Source: Pseudomonas gingeri (lineage in GTDB: Bacteria; Pseudomonadota; Gammaproteobacteria; Pseudomonadales; Pseudomonadaceae). Taken from it: a DNA stretch of 64,000 nt. The notes under the pieces are model-generated. The model searched no databases and was not told the origin of the DNA. It saw only the letters and a list, made by a program, of their open reading frames with translations. Positions 34,440 through 44,242 of the stretch are shown here, in pieces. The position numbers and the translations under genes were made by a program. Each line of letters begins with the position of its first letter. Position 1 is the stretch's first letter. The stretch lies in contig NZ_JACAQA010000041.1 in NCBI RefSeq assembly GCF_013385425.1, positions 62,001-126,000 of the forward strand, in the 5' to 3' direction.

Positions 34440-36806
34440 TCACTTCCCGGGCAGCAGCTTCAGCACACTGCGGGTATTGGCCGAAACCTCCACCTCATCC
34501 AACCGTACCTGCTCATACCCGCCTTCGATATAGGTCTCGGCCTGGTCGTCGTAATACTTGTCGAACAACACGCCGCTTTGTCCCACCGGGTTGATGGTCA
34601 GGCTGTGCTCCGGATCGGCGAAGTCGATAAGACGGCGGGTCGAAGGCCCGTTGCTCACCGCCCAGGGCGCCGGGCCGATCTTCGCCGACAGGTTGTTCGG
34701 CACTTCGTGGCTGCCCGGCGCATCGAAGGGGCCGACATTGAACAAGCGGTCCAACGGCTTCTGCCGGCCCAGCGGATGCTCGTGGGTCAGGGTATGGGCC
34801 TTGCCCCAGACCCAACTGGCCGGGTCGTCGCCATAGAGCCCCTTGAGGTGGGCGATGCTCGCCTGCCAAGCGGTCTTGACCGTCTCGGCGCGGCCCTTGC
34901 CCCACCACGGCGAGTGCTCGTCGGCGGCCAGGCGTGGCAGGGCGGCGTCGACCACGCGAGTGCTCAGCAGCGCCTTGAAATAGTCGTCGCCCAGCTTGTC
35001 GTGCATCGCGGTATAGGTCAGGTCATAGAGGAACTGGTTGAACAGCGTGGCGCTGGTGGAACTCATCGGGTAGTCACCCTTCCACTGTGCCAACTGCTCC
35101 ACCAGCTTCAGCTCCAGCGGGTCTTGCACCACTTCGCGCAACACCGGCAGCAGCGGCTTGAGCAGGCGCGGGCCGTAATCGGTGGTGGTGCCCAGTTGCA
35201 GCTTCTGGCTGTTTTCCAAACTCCAGCGCACGCTGCTGTCGCTCAGTTGCCGATTCAACTGTTGGCCGCGATCGGGCAGGTTGTAGTAACCGGGAATCTC
35301 CATGCCGGTGGGGGATACCGGCTGGGCGTTGGCCGAGACGATATAGCCGCGTGCCGGGTTCTCTTCCTGGGGGTTGGCGCTGAACGGGTAGAAGCCGTCC
35401 TTGTCGGCATCGCTGGTGCTGCCGTCGAGGATAAAGCCCGGGTTGACCCCGGCCTGGCGCTTGGGCAGCAGCGCCGCCGCCCACCAGCCGATATCGCCCT
35501 TGGCATTGGCCCAGACCACGTTGAGGCCCGGGGCCTGGATTTTCGACGAGGCCGTGCGAGCCTTCTCCAGGGTGTCGGCGCGGTTGAGTTCGTAGAAGGC
35601 GTCGAGGATCGGGTCCGGGGTCTCGAGAAAGGCCCACCACATGGCGATCGGCTTGGTCCCACCGTTGGCGCCCACGGCGTCATTGACGATCGGACCGTGG
35701 GGCGAGCGACGCAGGGTAACGGTGACCGGCGCCTCGCCCTTGACGGCGATCTGCTGCTGGGTGCTGGTCATCTCGACCCATTGGCCGTGGTACCAGACCT
35801 GGTTGGGGTTGTCCGGATTGACCTTCTCGGCGACCAGATCGAGGTCGTCGTTCTGGAACATGGTCAGGCTCCAGCCGAACGCCTGGTTATTGCCCAGGAA
35901 GGCGAAGGGCACCAGCGCCTGGTGATAGCCGTACAGTTCGAAGTTCGGCGCCGAGAGGTGCGCCTCGTACCAGACCGAGGGCGTCGAAAAGTGGATATGC
36001 GGGTCGCCCGCCAGCAGCGGTTTGCCGCTCTTGGTCCGGCTGCCGGACACCACCCAGGCATTACTGCCTTCGAACTGCGGCAGGCCGGCGTGTTCCAGGG
36101 CCTGGTCGCTCAGTTGGGCGAGGGCGCCGAGGCTCTTCCAGTCGGCATCCGCCAAGGGCGCCGGGGTGCCGAATGCGCCCTGGGGGCGCCATTGCAGGTC
36201 GAAGACCTTCAGGTAATCGGCGCCGAGTTTGTCGCGCACGTAGGTCAGCAGCGGCTCGGTACGAAAGGCGGCGGCGAAGCTGTAGGCCAGGTAGCCGGCG
36301 ATGCTGATGGTGTCTTCGGCGGTGAACGGCCGCTTGTCGATGCCCAGCAGGTCGAACTCCACGGGTCTGGCGTGGCTCGCCTGATACTGGTTGATGCCGT
36401 CCAGATAGGCTTGCAGGGCCTTCCAGCTGGGGGACTGTTTGTCGAGCTGGGCGACGTACTGGTCGGCTCGTTCGCGGATGCGCAGGCCACGGAACAGCTT
36501 GTCGGTGTCCACCAGTTTGGGCCCGAGCACCTCTGCCAGTTCGCCGCGGGCCAGGCGGCGCATGATTTCCATCTGGAACAGCCGGTCCTGGGCTTGCACG
36601 TAACCCAGGGCGCGATAGAGATCGGCGTCGTTTTCGGCACGGATATGCGGCACGCCACGGTCGTCGTAGCGCACCGTGACCGGCCCTTGCAGGTTCTGCA
36701 GCGTGACCTGGCCCTGACGCATCGGCTGCTTGCTCTGGACGTACCACAGGCCACCCCCGGCAATGGCGGCGATCAGGACGGCGAGAACGGTCAGGCTGCG
36801 TTTCAT
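34440..36806 (-). CDS. hacB: Penicillin acylase / acyl-homoserine-lactone acylase family (HacB-like Ntn hydrolase)
   Basis: 788 residues from MKRSLTVLAVLIAAIAGGGL, with AAGGA upstream; N-terminal signal or anchor segment at about 4-23. Alpha domain about 40-245, then the autocatalytic cleavage site GSNAWVVSGS where Ser248 becomes the N-terminal nucleophile of the beta chain. The following LLAGDPHIHF and later NPARGYIVSANAQP are family marks. P. aeruginosa has an AHL acylase (HacB, PA0305) directly after the spu operon; the position here is similar, with three regulator/hydrolase pairs in between. Substrates may be AHLs or other N-acyl compounds. Confidence 0.82.
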   Translation of the reverse strand: MKRSLTVLAVLIAAIAGGGLWYVQSKQPMRQGQVTLQNLQGPVTVRYDDRGVPHIRAENDADLYRALGYVQAQDRLFQMEIMRRLARGELAEVLGPKLVDTDKLFRGLRIRERADQYVAQLDKQSPSWKALQAYLDGINQYQASHARPVEFDLLGIDKRPFTAEDTISIAGYLAYSFAAAFRTEPLLTYVRDKLGADYLKVFDLQWRPQGAFGTPAPLADADWKSLGALAQLSDQALEHAGLPQFEGSNAWVVSGSRTKSGKPLLAGDPHIHFSTPSVWYEAHLSAPNFELYGYHQALVPFAFLGNNQAFGWSLTMFQNDDLDLVAEKVNPDNPNQVWYHGQWVEMTSTQQQIAVKGEAPVTVTLRRSPHGPIVNDAVGANGGTKPIAMWWAFLETPDPILDAFYELNRADTLEKARTASSKIQAPGLNVVWANAKGDIGWWAAALLPKRQAGVNPGFILDGSTSDADKDGFYPFSANPQEENPARGYIVSANAQPVSPTGMEIPGYYNLPDRGQQLNRQLSDSSVRWSLENSQKLQLGTTTDYGPRLLKPLLPVLREVVQDPLELKLVEQLAQWKGDYPMSSTSATLFNQFLYDLTYTAMHDKLGDDYFKALLSTRVVDAALPRLAADEHSPWWGKGRAETVKTAWQASIAHLKGLYGDDPASWVWGKAHTLTHEHPLGRQKPLDRLFNVGPFDAPGSHEVPNNLSAKIGPAPWAVSNGPSTRRLIDFADPEHSLTINPVGQSGVLFDKYYDDQAETYIEGGYEQVRLDEVEVSANTRSVLKLLPGK

Positions 36807-36912
36807 GCATGAATCCTTGTGGCTACCGGGACTGGGCCGGGAAGGTTTAGCACAGGAGAGTATGGGGATGCATCGGCCGAATGGGCGATTACTGTAAAAA
36901 GTCCGGTTCGCC

Positions 36913-37488
36913 CTACGGGGACGACAGCCACGGGCAATAGCAGCCCACCGCCATGTTGTGGGTGGCATTCACCGCGCGTCCTTCGCTCAGCGCCTGGAGG
37001 ATCGGCTCGATAAAGCTGTTGCTGGAATTACAAGTGGCGCCCTGGCTGTAGGGGCCAAAGTAAGCCAGCTTGCCGTCGCGGTCCCAGATCGCCACCGCCG
37101 GGCTGACCGTCAGGTGCTCGGCCTCCGGCAAGCCGGGCAGCGCCTTGATCGCACTCAAGGTGGCCGGCAACTGACCGTGGGTCCCGGGTTTCTGCACCGA
37201 GTAGAACTGCACCCCCAGCGGTCCGAACCGTTCGATCAACTCCCCCAGGTGCTGCTGGTTGCCGACATTGCACGGGCAGGCCGGGTCCCAGAAGTGTACC
37301 AGGCGGATCGGCCCCGGCCCGGCCAACTCAGCCGGCAGGCTCAGGCTGTCGCCGGCGAACAGCGCGGTCTGCTCGCTGAAGGCGCGGATATAACGATCCT
37401 GGAACCAGTCATAGGCGAACCACAGCCCCATCGCGCAGATCAAGGCGAGCAACCCGGCGAGTAATGTATCGTGACGTATCTGGGGCAT
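36913..37488 (-). CDS. DUF6436-type thioredoxin-like membrane-anchored protein
   Basis: 191 residues from MPQIRHDTLLAGLL; an ATG 12 codons upstream (37524), with AGGA before it, is an equally possible start. One membrane segment (about 9-26), then a periplasmic thioredoxin-like fold with HFWDPACPCNVGNQQHLGEL in the active-site position (CPC rather than CxxC), followed by VSPAVAIWDRDGKLAYFGPY. Function unknown; a thiol or disulfide role is suggested by fold only. Confidence 0.75.
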   Translation of the reverse strand: MPQIRHDTLLAGLLALICAMGLWFAYDWFQDRYIRAFSEQTALFAGDSLSLPAELAGPGPIRLVHFWDPACPCNVGNQQHLGELIERFGPLGVQFYSVQKPGTHGQLPATLSAIKALPGLPEAEHLTVSPAVAIWDRDGKLAYFGPYSQGATCNSSNSFIEPILQALSEGRAVNATHNMAVGCYCPWLSSP

Positions 37489-37598
37489 GACGATTGTGTC
37501 CTCGAAGGTCGCGTAGCTTGCCATGCCTGTCCTGACAGATGAATATCGCAGGTCTGTAAAACGCCCTTGGCGTTGCCGTGCCTTTATCTGGAAAGCCT

Positions 37599-38543
37599 AT
37601 GTCCGCCACCTTTGCCGCCGATTCCCTGCGTTCCAGCCTGCGACCCCTGGCCGCGGAGCAGCCGTTGTCGGAGGAGGCACGAGCCTACCAGCGTTTCTAT
37701 GGCCTCGACTTGCCCCAGCGCAAGTCGCCTGTCGTGCGTCGCCTGGGCCGCTTCAGCAGCGGCACTTTCGAGCTGGCGAGCCAGCTCTGGCTGCCACCCG
37801 ATCCGCTGGCCACGCTATTCCTGTTCCACGGCTTCTACGATCATATGGGCCTGTTCCGCCATGTCGTGGACTGGGCGCTGGACCAGGGCTTCGCGGTGAT
37901 TGCCTGCGACCTGCCGGGGCACGGCCTGTCCAGCGGCGAGCGGGCCAGCATCGATGACTTCGGCCAGTACCAGCAGGCGTTGCAAGGCCTGTTCAACGAG
38001 GCCCGCACCCTCGGCTTGCCGCAACCCTGGCACCTGTTCGGCCAGAGCACCGGCGGCGCGATTATCATTGACCACCTGCTCAAACACGGCAGCGACAGCC
38101 CGGCCCAGGGCCAGACGGTCCTGCTTTCGCCGCTGGTGCGGCCACGGGCCTGGGGCTGGTCGAAGTTCAGTTATTACCTGCTCAAGCCTTTCGTCAAAGG
38201 CATCGCCCGGCGTTTCAGCGAGAACACCAATGACCCGGCGTTCATGCCGTTCCTCCAGGCCGACCCCTTGCAGCCGCAGCGCCTGCCGACCGCCTGGGTC
38301 GGTGCCCTGGCCCGCTGGATCCCCGGTATCGAGTCCGCGGTGAAAAGCCCGCGCCGACCCCTGATCGTACAAGGCGAGGCCGACATGACCGTCGACTGGA
38401 CGCATAACCTCGACGTGCTGCGCAGTAAGTTCGACCATCCCGAAGTGCTGATGCTGCCCGGCGCCCGGCACCACCTGGCCAATGAAATCCCGGCCTATCG
38501 CGAACGCTATTTCCGCTTTATCAGCGAGCACCTGCAGCCATGA
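37599..38543 (+). CDS. Alpha/beta hydrolase (serine aminopeptidase/lysophospholipase-like)
   Basis: 314 residues from the ATG at 37599 (MSATFAADSL) preceded by GGAAAG; a GTG seven codons upstream is less likely. The nucleophile elbow is FGQSTGGAII (Ser near residue 152), the oxyanion region LFHGFYDHMG, the acid DMTVDWTHN and the base His in GARHHLANE. Monoglyceride-lipase-like Hydrolase_4 fold. It overlaps the thioesterase gene by 4 bp. Confidence 0.87.
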   Translation: MSATFAADSLRSSLRPLAAEQPLSEEARAYQRFYGLDLPQRKSPVVRRLGRFSSGTFELASQLWLPPDPLATLFLFHGFYDHMGLFRHVVDWALDQGFAVIACDLPGHGLSSGERASIDDFGQYQQALQGLFNEARTLGLPQPWHLFGQSTGGAIIIDHLLKHGSDSPAQGQTVLLSPLVRPRAWGWSKFSYYLLKPFVKGIARRFSENTNDPAFMPFLQADPLQPQRLPTAWVGALARWIPGIESAVKSPRRPLIVQGEADMTVDWTHNLDVLRSKFDHPEVLMLPGARHHLANEIPAYRERYFRFISEHLQP

Positions 38544-38986
38544 CCCAAGAGTCCGCCATGACCGACCGCCTGCCGCAACGCGCCGACTATCGCCACTTCC
38601 AGCCGATCATCACGCGCTGGCACGACAACGATGTCTACGGTCACGTGAACAACGTCACCTACTACAGCTTTTTCGACACGGCGGTGAACACCTACCTGAT
38701 CGAAGAGGGTGGCCTGGATATCCATGATGGCGAAGTCGTTGGTTTCGTGGTCAGTTCGGCCTGCGATTATTTCGCCTCGATCGCCTTCCCCGAGCGCATC
38801 GAGATCGGCCTGCGGGTCGGCAAGCTGGGCAACAGCTCGGTGCAATACGAACTGGCGGTGTTCAAGGCCGGTGAAGACGACGCCTGCGCGGCCGGACGCT
38901 TTGTCCATGTGTTCGTCGATCGCGTCTCGAACCAGCCGGTGAGCATCCCTGCTGTCTTGCGCGAGGCCCTTCAGTCGTTGAGCTGA
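38540..38986 (+). CDS. 4HBT-type acyl-CoA thioesterase
   Basis: 148 residues; ATG at 38540 overlaps the hydrolase stop, an in-frame ATG at 38558 is an alternative. The hot-dog active-site segment RWHDNDVYGHVNNVTYYSFF (Asp near residue 30) is the YbgC/FcbC-type 4HBT motif. It likely hydrolyses acyl-CoA esters. Coupled to the alpha/beta hydrolase, so both may act on the same lipid-derived pool. Its 3' end overlaps the convergent NarL-type gene by 16 bp. Confidence 0.87.
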   Translation: MTQESAMTDRLPQRADYRHFQPIITRWHDNDVYGHVNNVTYYSFFDTAVNTYLIEEGGLDIHDGEVVGFVVSSACDYFASIAFPERIEIGLRVGKLGNSSVQYELAVFKAGEDDACAAGRFVHVFVDRVSNQPVSIPAVLREALQSLS

Positions 38987-39627
38987 ATGATCCCTTCACG
39001 CACCGCGAACAGCACCAGTCCGGCAATATCGTGAATCCGCAGCCGGTGCATGATCTGCGAGCGGTGCGCCTCCACGGTCTTGACGCTCAGGCCAAGCCCC
39101 ACCGCGATGGAGCGGGTGGTCTCGCCCCGGGCGATCAGCCTGAGGATTTCCAGTTGCCGCGCCGTCAGCGCGACCTGGCTGGCCTTGATCGGCTGGCTGT
39201 GGGTCTGGCGCACCGCCTGGTCGACCACCAGCGGCACCACCGCCGAGGACAGGTACTGGCCTCCGTGGCGCAAGGCCTTTAGCGCCAGCTCCAGTTCCAG
39301 CACCGTGGCGTTTTTCAGCAGGTAGCCGTGGGCGCCGAGTTGCAGGCACTTCATCACGAAGTGGCTGTCGGTGTGCATCGACAGCATCAGCACCTTGCTG
39401 CGCGGCGCGCGCAACGACAGCTCCTTGAGCGCCGCCACGCTGTTCATCCGCTCCATGGACATGTCCAACAACACGATATCCGGCTTGAGCCGTGAGGCCA
39501 GCTCGATCGCCGCCTGGCCATCGCCTGCTTCGCCGACGATTTCGTACTCTTGTTGTTTTTCCAGCAGTGCCTTCATACCCGCGCGAAACAGCGGGTAGTC
39601 GTCGGCAAGCAGTATTCGACAAAGCAT
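38971..39627 (-). CDS. NarL/FixJ-type response regulator
   Basis: 218 residues. Receiver domain 1-120 with the acidic pocket LLADDYPLF, phospho-acceptor Asp55 in IVLLDMSM and Lys in GYLLKNAT; LuxR HTH at about 150-212 (LTARQLEILRLIARGETTRS). It lies 94 bp downstream of cheB on the same strand, so it may belong to the chemosensory operon and receive phosphate from its CheA. No NarX-type kinase is nearby. Confidence 0.9.
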   Translation of the reverse strand: MLCRILLADDYPLFRAGMKALLEKQQEYEIVGEAGDGQAAIELASRLKPDIVLLDMSMERMNSVAALKELSLRAPRSKVLMLSMHTDSHFVMKCLQLGAHGYLLKNATVLELELALKALRHGGQYLSSAVVPLVVDQAVRQTHSQPIKASQVALTARQLEILRLIARGETTRSIAVGLGLSVKTVEAHRSQIMHRLRIHDIAGLVLFAVREGIIQLND

Positions 39628-39721
39628 AAGCTCAAGCCCAATGACGCAAAAGGAAGGGCGCAGTCGCCGCGGCGGGCTGCGGTGTTTATGTCGGGTTCAA
39701 GGGCCGGATACCTTGTTCTGT

Positions 39722-40771
39722 TCAGTCGTGGCGGGCGCTGTCACCGAACTGCTGGATCATTTTCGGCAGCTTCGCCAGGGGCTCGACCCACTGTGCCGCA
39801 CCCAGGCGGATGGCCTCTTTCGGCATCCCGAAAACCACGCAACTGGCTTCGTCCTGGGCCACCGTACAGGCGCCGTTTTCACGCATGGCCAACAGCCCGC
39901 GCGCGCCGTCGTCGCCCATGCCGGTCATGATAATGCCCAAGGTGTTGGCGCCCGCCTGTCTGGCCACTGAACGAAACAATACATCCACCGACGGCTTGTG
40001 CCGGTTGACCGGCGGCCCGTCGAGTACCTCGACCTGATAGTGCGCGCCGCTGCGTTTGAGCTGCATGTGCAGGCCGCCCGGTGCCAGCAACGCCAGCCCG
40101 CTGTGGACGCGGTCCAGGTGCCTGGCCTCGCGTACTTCTATCTGGCAGAGCTTGTCCAGGCGCCTGGCAAAATCGGCGGTGAACTTCTCCGGCATGTGTT
40201 GAACGATGACAATCCCCGGGCAGTCACGTGGCAATTGCCGCAGGATGAATTCCAGGGCCTGGGTGCCGCCGGTGGAACAGCCCAGGGCGACCACCCGGTC
40301 GGTGGTCCTGAGCGAGCTGATCGTGGCTGTGACGACGGATTCTGCGGCAGGCACGCTGTGGCGAAGGGCCACTGGTCGCGTCCGGGCGCTTTCCTCGACC
40401 TTGCGGATCAGCTCTCCGGACAGTTGCTCCAGGCTTTGCTTGAGCCCCAGCCGGGCCTTGGTGAACACCCCGACCGCGCCGGCGGCCAGGGCTTCGACAC
40501 CGACCGCCGAACCTTGCTCGGTGAGGGTCGAGCAGATCAGGGTCGGCGTCGGTCGTTCGGCCATGATCTGGCGCAGGAAGGTCAGGCCGTCCATGCGCGG
40601 CATTTCGATGTCGAGGATCAGCACGTCCGGCCAGTCGCGGCGCATCTTGTCGATGGCATACAGTGGGTCGGCGGCCTGGCCGATCACCTGGATATTCGGG
40701 TGGCTGTCCAGGCACTGGGTCAGGACCTGGCGTACCAGGGCCGAGTCGTCGACGATAAAGACCCGGATCAT
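39722..40771 (-). CDS. cheB: Chemotaxis protein-glutamate methylesterase CheB
   Basis: 349 residues from MIRVFIVDDSALVRQVL, starting within the cheD stop codon. Receiver domain with Asp54, a linker at about 125-155, then the methylesterase domain with GCSTGGTQALEFIL (catalytic Ser), IVQHMPEKFTADFA (His) and GMGDDGARGLLAM (Asp). It removes methyl groups from chemoreceptors and deamidates them. Confidence 0.95.
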   Translation of the reverse strand: MIRVFIVDDSALVRQVLTQCLDSHPNIQVIGQAADPLYAIDKMRRDWPDVLILDIEMPRMDGLTFLRQIMAERPTPTLICSTLTEQGSAVGVEALAAGAVGVFTKARLGLKQSLEQLSGELIRKVEESARTRPVALRHSVPAAESVVTATISSLRTTDRVVALGCSTGGTQALEFILRQLPRDCPGIVIVQHMPEKFTADFARRLDKLCQIEVREARHLDRVHSGLALLAPGGLHMQLKRSGAHYQVEVLDGPPVNRHKPSVDVLFRSVARQAGANTLGIIMTGMGDDGARGLLAMRENGACTVAQDEASCVVFGMPKEAIRLGAAQWVEPLAKLPKMIQQFGDSARHD

Positions 40772-41259
40772 CGTGGACGCATCCCCAGGCGCATGGGTTG
40801 CACGCTGTTGCGCTGGCACTCGATTCGACCGCTGGCGCCGTCGATGCGCAGGCGCCGGTAGTGCTGGCCGTTGAGGTCGCAGTGGTCCACGGGCCAGTTG
40901 CGCAGGCTGAACTGTTCCCGGGCGAAGGCGCTGTTATTGTGTCCGACCCGCTGCGCCGATGGGCCGTCGGCGCGGACCAGGCTGCCGCCGCCGAAAATGC
41001 TTTTGCGGTATTCGTGGGGATGGGTGCCGTGGCGGCGCATGTCGGCCAGCATGCGCTGGAACACCCCTTCGCCATAGCGGGTGTCGAGGGCGTTGCGTGC
41101 GCTCGGATCGTTGGGCAGCAGATAGTGCGACACCGCCAGCAGTCGCCAGCGGGGATGCCAGAGCACGATCGACACGCAACTGCCGAGCAGGGTGGTGACA
41201 CTGCCTTGATGGCGACCGAAGAAATAGTCGCCAGGGCGCAGGAACAGCGGCGGATTCAT
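40768..41259 (-). CDS. cheD: Chemoreceptor glutamine deamidase CheD
   Basis: 163 residues. The catalytic cysteine is in TTLLGSCVSIVLWHP (about residue 28) and the histidine in LAVSHYLLPND (about residue 45); FGGGSLVRAD is a further family segment. Overlaps both cheR (upstream, 4 bp) and cheB (4 bp). Confidence 0.94.
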   Translation of the reverse strand: MNPPLFLRPGDYFFGRHQGSVTTLLGSCVSIVLWHPRWRLLAVSHYLLPNDPSARNALDTRYGEGVFQRMLADMRRHGTHPHEYRKSIFGGGSLVRADGPSAQRVGHNNSAFAREQFSLRNWPVDHCDLNGQHYRRLRIDGASGRIECQRNSVQPMRLGMRPR

Positions 41260-42068
41260 AAGCGTTCGTAGACCGAGGGATTGAGCAGTCGCACCGGCAC
41301 GTCGAAGCCGTGGATGCTTTCCGCATGACCGATGAACAGCAGCCCGCCCGAACGCAACTGGCTGACCAGGCGTTGCACGATGCGCTGTTTCTCGTCGTTG
41401 TTGAAATAGATCAGGACATTGCGCAGGAAAATCACATCGAATCGCCCCAGGCCATCGGGCAGCGGCTGGACGATATTGATCTCGCGCAGGCTGACCCGCT
41501 CGCGCAGCGCGGCCTGGACCCGGAAGCGTCCGCTCATCTCGCCGATGCCGCTGAGGCAGTGGCGATGCAGCCAGCCCTGGGGGAAGTTCTTCGCCTGGGC
41601 CATGTCGTAGATGCCGTCTCCGGCCTTCTCGAGCATGCTCTGGCTCAGGTCGCTGGCGAGGATCGACCAGTCACCGCCGCGCAGATGCTCCTGGACGACC
41701 ATGGCCAGGCTATAGGGTTCTTCGCCGGACGAGCAGGCCGCGCTCCAGAGCTTCAGCGGGCCGCGCTGACGACCGAGCCACTGGCCGAGGTAGTCGAAGT
41801 GCGCCGGCTCACGGAAGAAGTAGGTTTCGTTGGTGGTCAGCAGATCCACCACCAGCCGCCGTTCCTTGAGATGTGTCTGCTGTTCGAGCAGGCGCAGGTA
41901 GTCGCTGTAGCTGTCGAGCCGGTAGTGGCGCAGGCGCTTCATCAGGCGCCCGGCCACCAGCGGCCGTTTGTTCGGTGCAAGGATGATCCCCGAGGCCTCG
42001 GCCATGAGCTTTTGCAGGCTACGGAATTCGCTGTCGCCGAGGCTGGGCAGCGTGGGCTGGGTCGACAT
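41256..42068 (-). CDS. cheR: Chemotaxis protein methyltransferase CheR
   Basis: 270 residues. N-terminal helical domain (about 10-75), then the SAM-binding domain with LWSAACSSGEEPYSLAM and the catalytic-site DVIFLRNVLIYFNN. It methylates glutamates of the chemoreceptors. Its start overlaps the cheW stop by 1 bp. Confidence 0.95.
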   Translation of the reverse strand: MSTQPTLPSLGDSEFRSLQKLMAEASGIILAPNKRPLVAGRLMKRLRHYRLDSYSDYLRLLEQQTHLKERRLVVDLLTTNETYFFREPAHFDYLGQWLGRQRGPLKLWSAACSSGEEPYSLAMVVQEHLRGGDWSILASDLSQSMLEKAGDGIYDMAQAKNFPQGWLHRHCLSGIGEMSGRFRVQAALRERVSLREINIVQPLPDGLGRFDVIFLRNVLIYFNNDEKQRIVQRLVSQLRSGGLLFIGHAESIHGFDVPVRLLNPSVYERL

Positions 42069-42595
42069 CAGTTGCCCTGGGCCACGGCCAGGCTGAGCTG
42101 GCGGATATCGTCCAGGGACAGGACCTGGGGAATATTCAGGATGATGGTGAAGCCCTGTTCGTGGCGAGCCATGCCGGCGATAAAGTCGGTGCGGATCCCG
42201 GAACCGAATGGCGGCGCCTGGACCACCTGGTGTGGGTCGATATCCAGCACCGCGTCCACCGCATCCACCACCAGGCCGATGCGCTGGGCGCTGCCGTCGA
42301 GCTGCGGCTCGATGATCACGATGCAGGTGCGTTTGCCGGCGGCGGTCAGCTCGAAGCCGAAGCGCGCCGCCAGGTCGAGCACCGGCACCACGTTGCCGCG
42401 CAGGTTGATCACTCCGTGGATAAACGTCGGCATCATCGGCACGGCAGTGACGTCGCCGTACTCGATGATCTCGCGCACGCCGTCGATCGGCACCGCATAG
42501 GCGGCCTGGCGTACCCGGAACGACAGGTGCTGGATGCTCGGTGCCGGCGGCACTTCGTGCAGGGCCTGGAGCCCGTGGCGCAGATTGGCAGTCAT
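42068..42595 (-). CDS. cheW: Chemotaxis coupling protein CheW
   Basis: 175 residues from MTANLRHGLQALHE. The CheW SH3-like fold is marked by HLSFRVRQAAYAVPIDGVRE and VINLRGNVVPVLDLAARFG. It bridges receptors and CheA. 10 bp after the receptor gene. Confidence 0.93.
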   Translation of the reverse strand: MTANLRHGLQALHEVPPAPSIQHLSFRVRQAAYAVPIDGVREIIEYGDVTAVPMMPTFIHGVINLRGNVVPVLDLAARFGFELTAAGKRTCIVIIEPQLDGSAQRIGLVVDAVDAVLDIDPHQVVQAPPFGSGIRTDFIAGMARHEQGFTIILNIPQVLSLDDIRQLSLAVAQGN

Positions 42596-42605
42596 GATCC
42601 GGCCC

Positions 42606-44240
42606 TCAAGTGAAACTGACGAACTGGCCTTCGTCCACCGGCGCGCGGCCTTTGAAGCCGTCCCGGGGCCCGCTGGTGTAGCTGTCGAAGCTGCGGGGTT
42701 GCGGTTTGTACGCGGGCGCCGCTTCACCGTCGAAACGGAAGAAGCCGATCAGCTCCTGCAACTGCCCGGCCTGGGCATTCATTTCCTCGGCAGTGGCCGC
42801 CAGTTCCTCGGAGGCCGAGGCGTTCTGCTGGGTGATCTGGTTCATCTGGCCCATGGCGATATTGATCTGCCCGGCGGCGCCACTCTGTTCCAGGGAGGCG
42901 GCGGTGATTTCCTGGACCAGATCCGAGGTCTTCTGGATATTCGGCACGATTTCATTGAGCAACTGACCGGCCTGTTCGGCCAGGCGCACGCTGCTGGAGG
43001 CCACTTGGCCGATTTCCTGGGCCGCGACCTGGCTGCGTTCGGCCAGCTTGCGCACTTCGGCGGCGACCACCGCGAAGCCCTTGCCATGGTCGCCGGCGCG
43101 GGCGGCCTCGATGGCGGCGTTAAGGGCCAGCAGGTTGGTCTGATAGGCGATGTCGTCGATGATGCTGATCTTGTCGGCGATCTGTTTCATCGCCAGCACC
43201 GTGTCGCTCACCGCGCCGCCACCCTGCACGGCGTCATTGGCGGCCTTGCCGGCAATGCCGTCGGTGATCTTCGCGCTTTCGGTGTTCTGGGCGATGGAGG
43301 CGGACATCTGCTCCACCGAGGCGCTGGTCTGTTCGACGCTGGCGGCCTGTTCGTTGGCTGCCTGGCTCAACGACTGCGAGGTCGAGCTGACCTGCTCGGA
43401 GGCCGACGACAGCGAGTCGGCGGCGCTGCGCACGTCACCGAGGATGCTGCGCAGGCGCAAGGTCATGTTCTGCATGGCGGTCAGCAGCTGGCCGGTCTCA
43501 TCCTTGCCGGAGGTCGGCAAGTCCTGACCCAGGTCGCCGGCGGCCATGCGGTTGGCGGCTTCCACGGCACCGTTGAGCGGACGGGTGATGCTGCGGGTCA
43601 CCAGCACGCCGACCAGAATGCCGAGCAGGGTGGCGGCGATGATCAGGGCGATCATCTGGGTCTGGGAGCGGGTGGCGATATCGTTGATCTGCTGGTTGGC
43701 CTCGGCGGCGCGGTCCTGTTTGCCGCGGGTGACCTGGCCCATCAGTTTGTCCACCACGTCGCCGCTGACCACGGCCTTGGGCAGCAATTCGGTGACGTCG
43801 CTGGTTTCCTGCAACAGCCCGGATTGCTGGTGGGTGGCGAGCACCTGCTGGACCAGGTTCTCGTAGTCCTTGAGCGGTGCGTCCAGTTGATCGAGCTGGG
43901 CCAGGCCGTCCTTGGTGATAAAGGATTTACGCGCCTCGGCGATCAGCTTGCGGGTCTGCTCCATGGCGGCGCGCGCCTGGCCAGCGGATTGTTCGCGCCC
44001 GGCCTGGCTGGTGGCGAGCAGGGTGTGGCGCATGGCGCGGCCGACGACGATCAGCTGGATATTGGCCTCCTGCATCAGGCTCATGCCGGTGACATCGAGG
44101 TCGTACATGCGGTCCGAAAGGCTGTTGACCTGGGACAGGTTGCGAATGCCGATCACCCCGATGCTCGCGGTCAGCACCACCACCAGCAGGAACCCCGCGG
44201 TCAGGCGGATGCCTATCTTCATGTTCCTGATGAATTGCAT
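42606..44240 (-). CDS. Methyl-accepting chemotaxis protein with 4-helix-bundle sensor
   Basis: 544 residues from MQFIRNMKIGIRLTAGFLLV, AGGAG upstream. Two membrane segments (about 10-30 and 188-210) enclose a helical periplasmic 4HB_MCP sensor, followed by HAMP (about 211-265) and the signalling domain. The hairpin tip reads IAYQTNLLALNAAIEAARAG. No CheR-tethering pentapeptide is seen at the C-terminus. Ligand unknown. It lies inside the cluster between cheA and cheW, so it is probably the dedicated receptor. Confidence 0.93.
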   Translation of the reverse strand: MQFIRNMKIGIRLTAGFLLVVVLTASIGVIGIRNLSQVNSLSDRMYDLDVTGMSLMQEANIQLIVVGRAMRHTLLATSQAGREQSAGQARAAMEQTRKLIAEARKSFITKDGLAQLDQLDAPLKDYENLVQQVLATHQQSGLLQETSDVTELLPKAVVSGDVVDKLMGQVTRGKQDRAAEANQQINDIATRSQTQMIALIIAATLLGILVGVLVTRSITRPLNGAVEAANRMAAGDLGQDLPTSGKDETGQLLTAMQNMTLRLRSILGDVRSAADSLSSASEQVSSTSQSLSQAANEQAASVEQTSASVEQMSASIAQNTESAKITDGIAGKAANDAVQGGGAVSDTVLAMKQIADKISIIDDIAYQTNLLALNAAIEAARAGDHGKGFAVVAAEVRKLAERSQVAAQEIGQVASSSVRLAEQAGQLLNEIVPNIQKTSDLVQEITAASLEQSGAAGQINIAMGQMNQITQQNASASEELAATAEEMNAQAGQLQELIGFFRFDGEAAPAYKPQPRSFDSYTSGPRDGFKGRAPVDEGQFVSFT

Positions 44241-44242
44241 GA

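Noticed and set aside
34395..36812. 805-codon open frame opposite the acylase gene
   Set aside because: The minus strand has a complete Ntn-hydrolase with its catalytic Ser. The opposite frame shows no domain and is codon-bias shadow.
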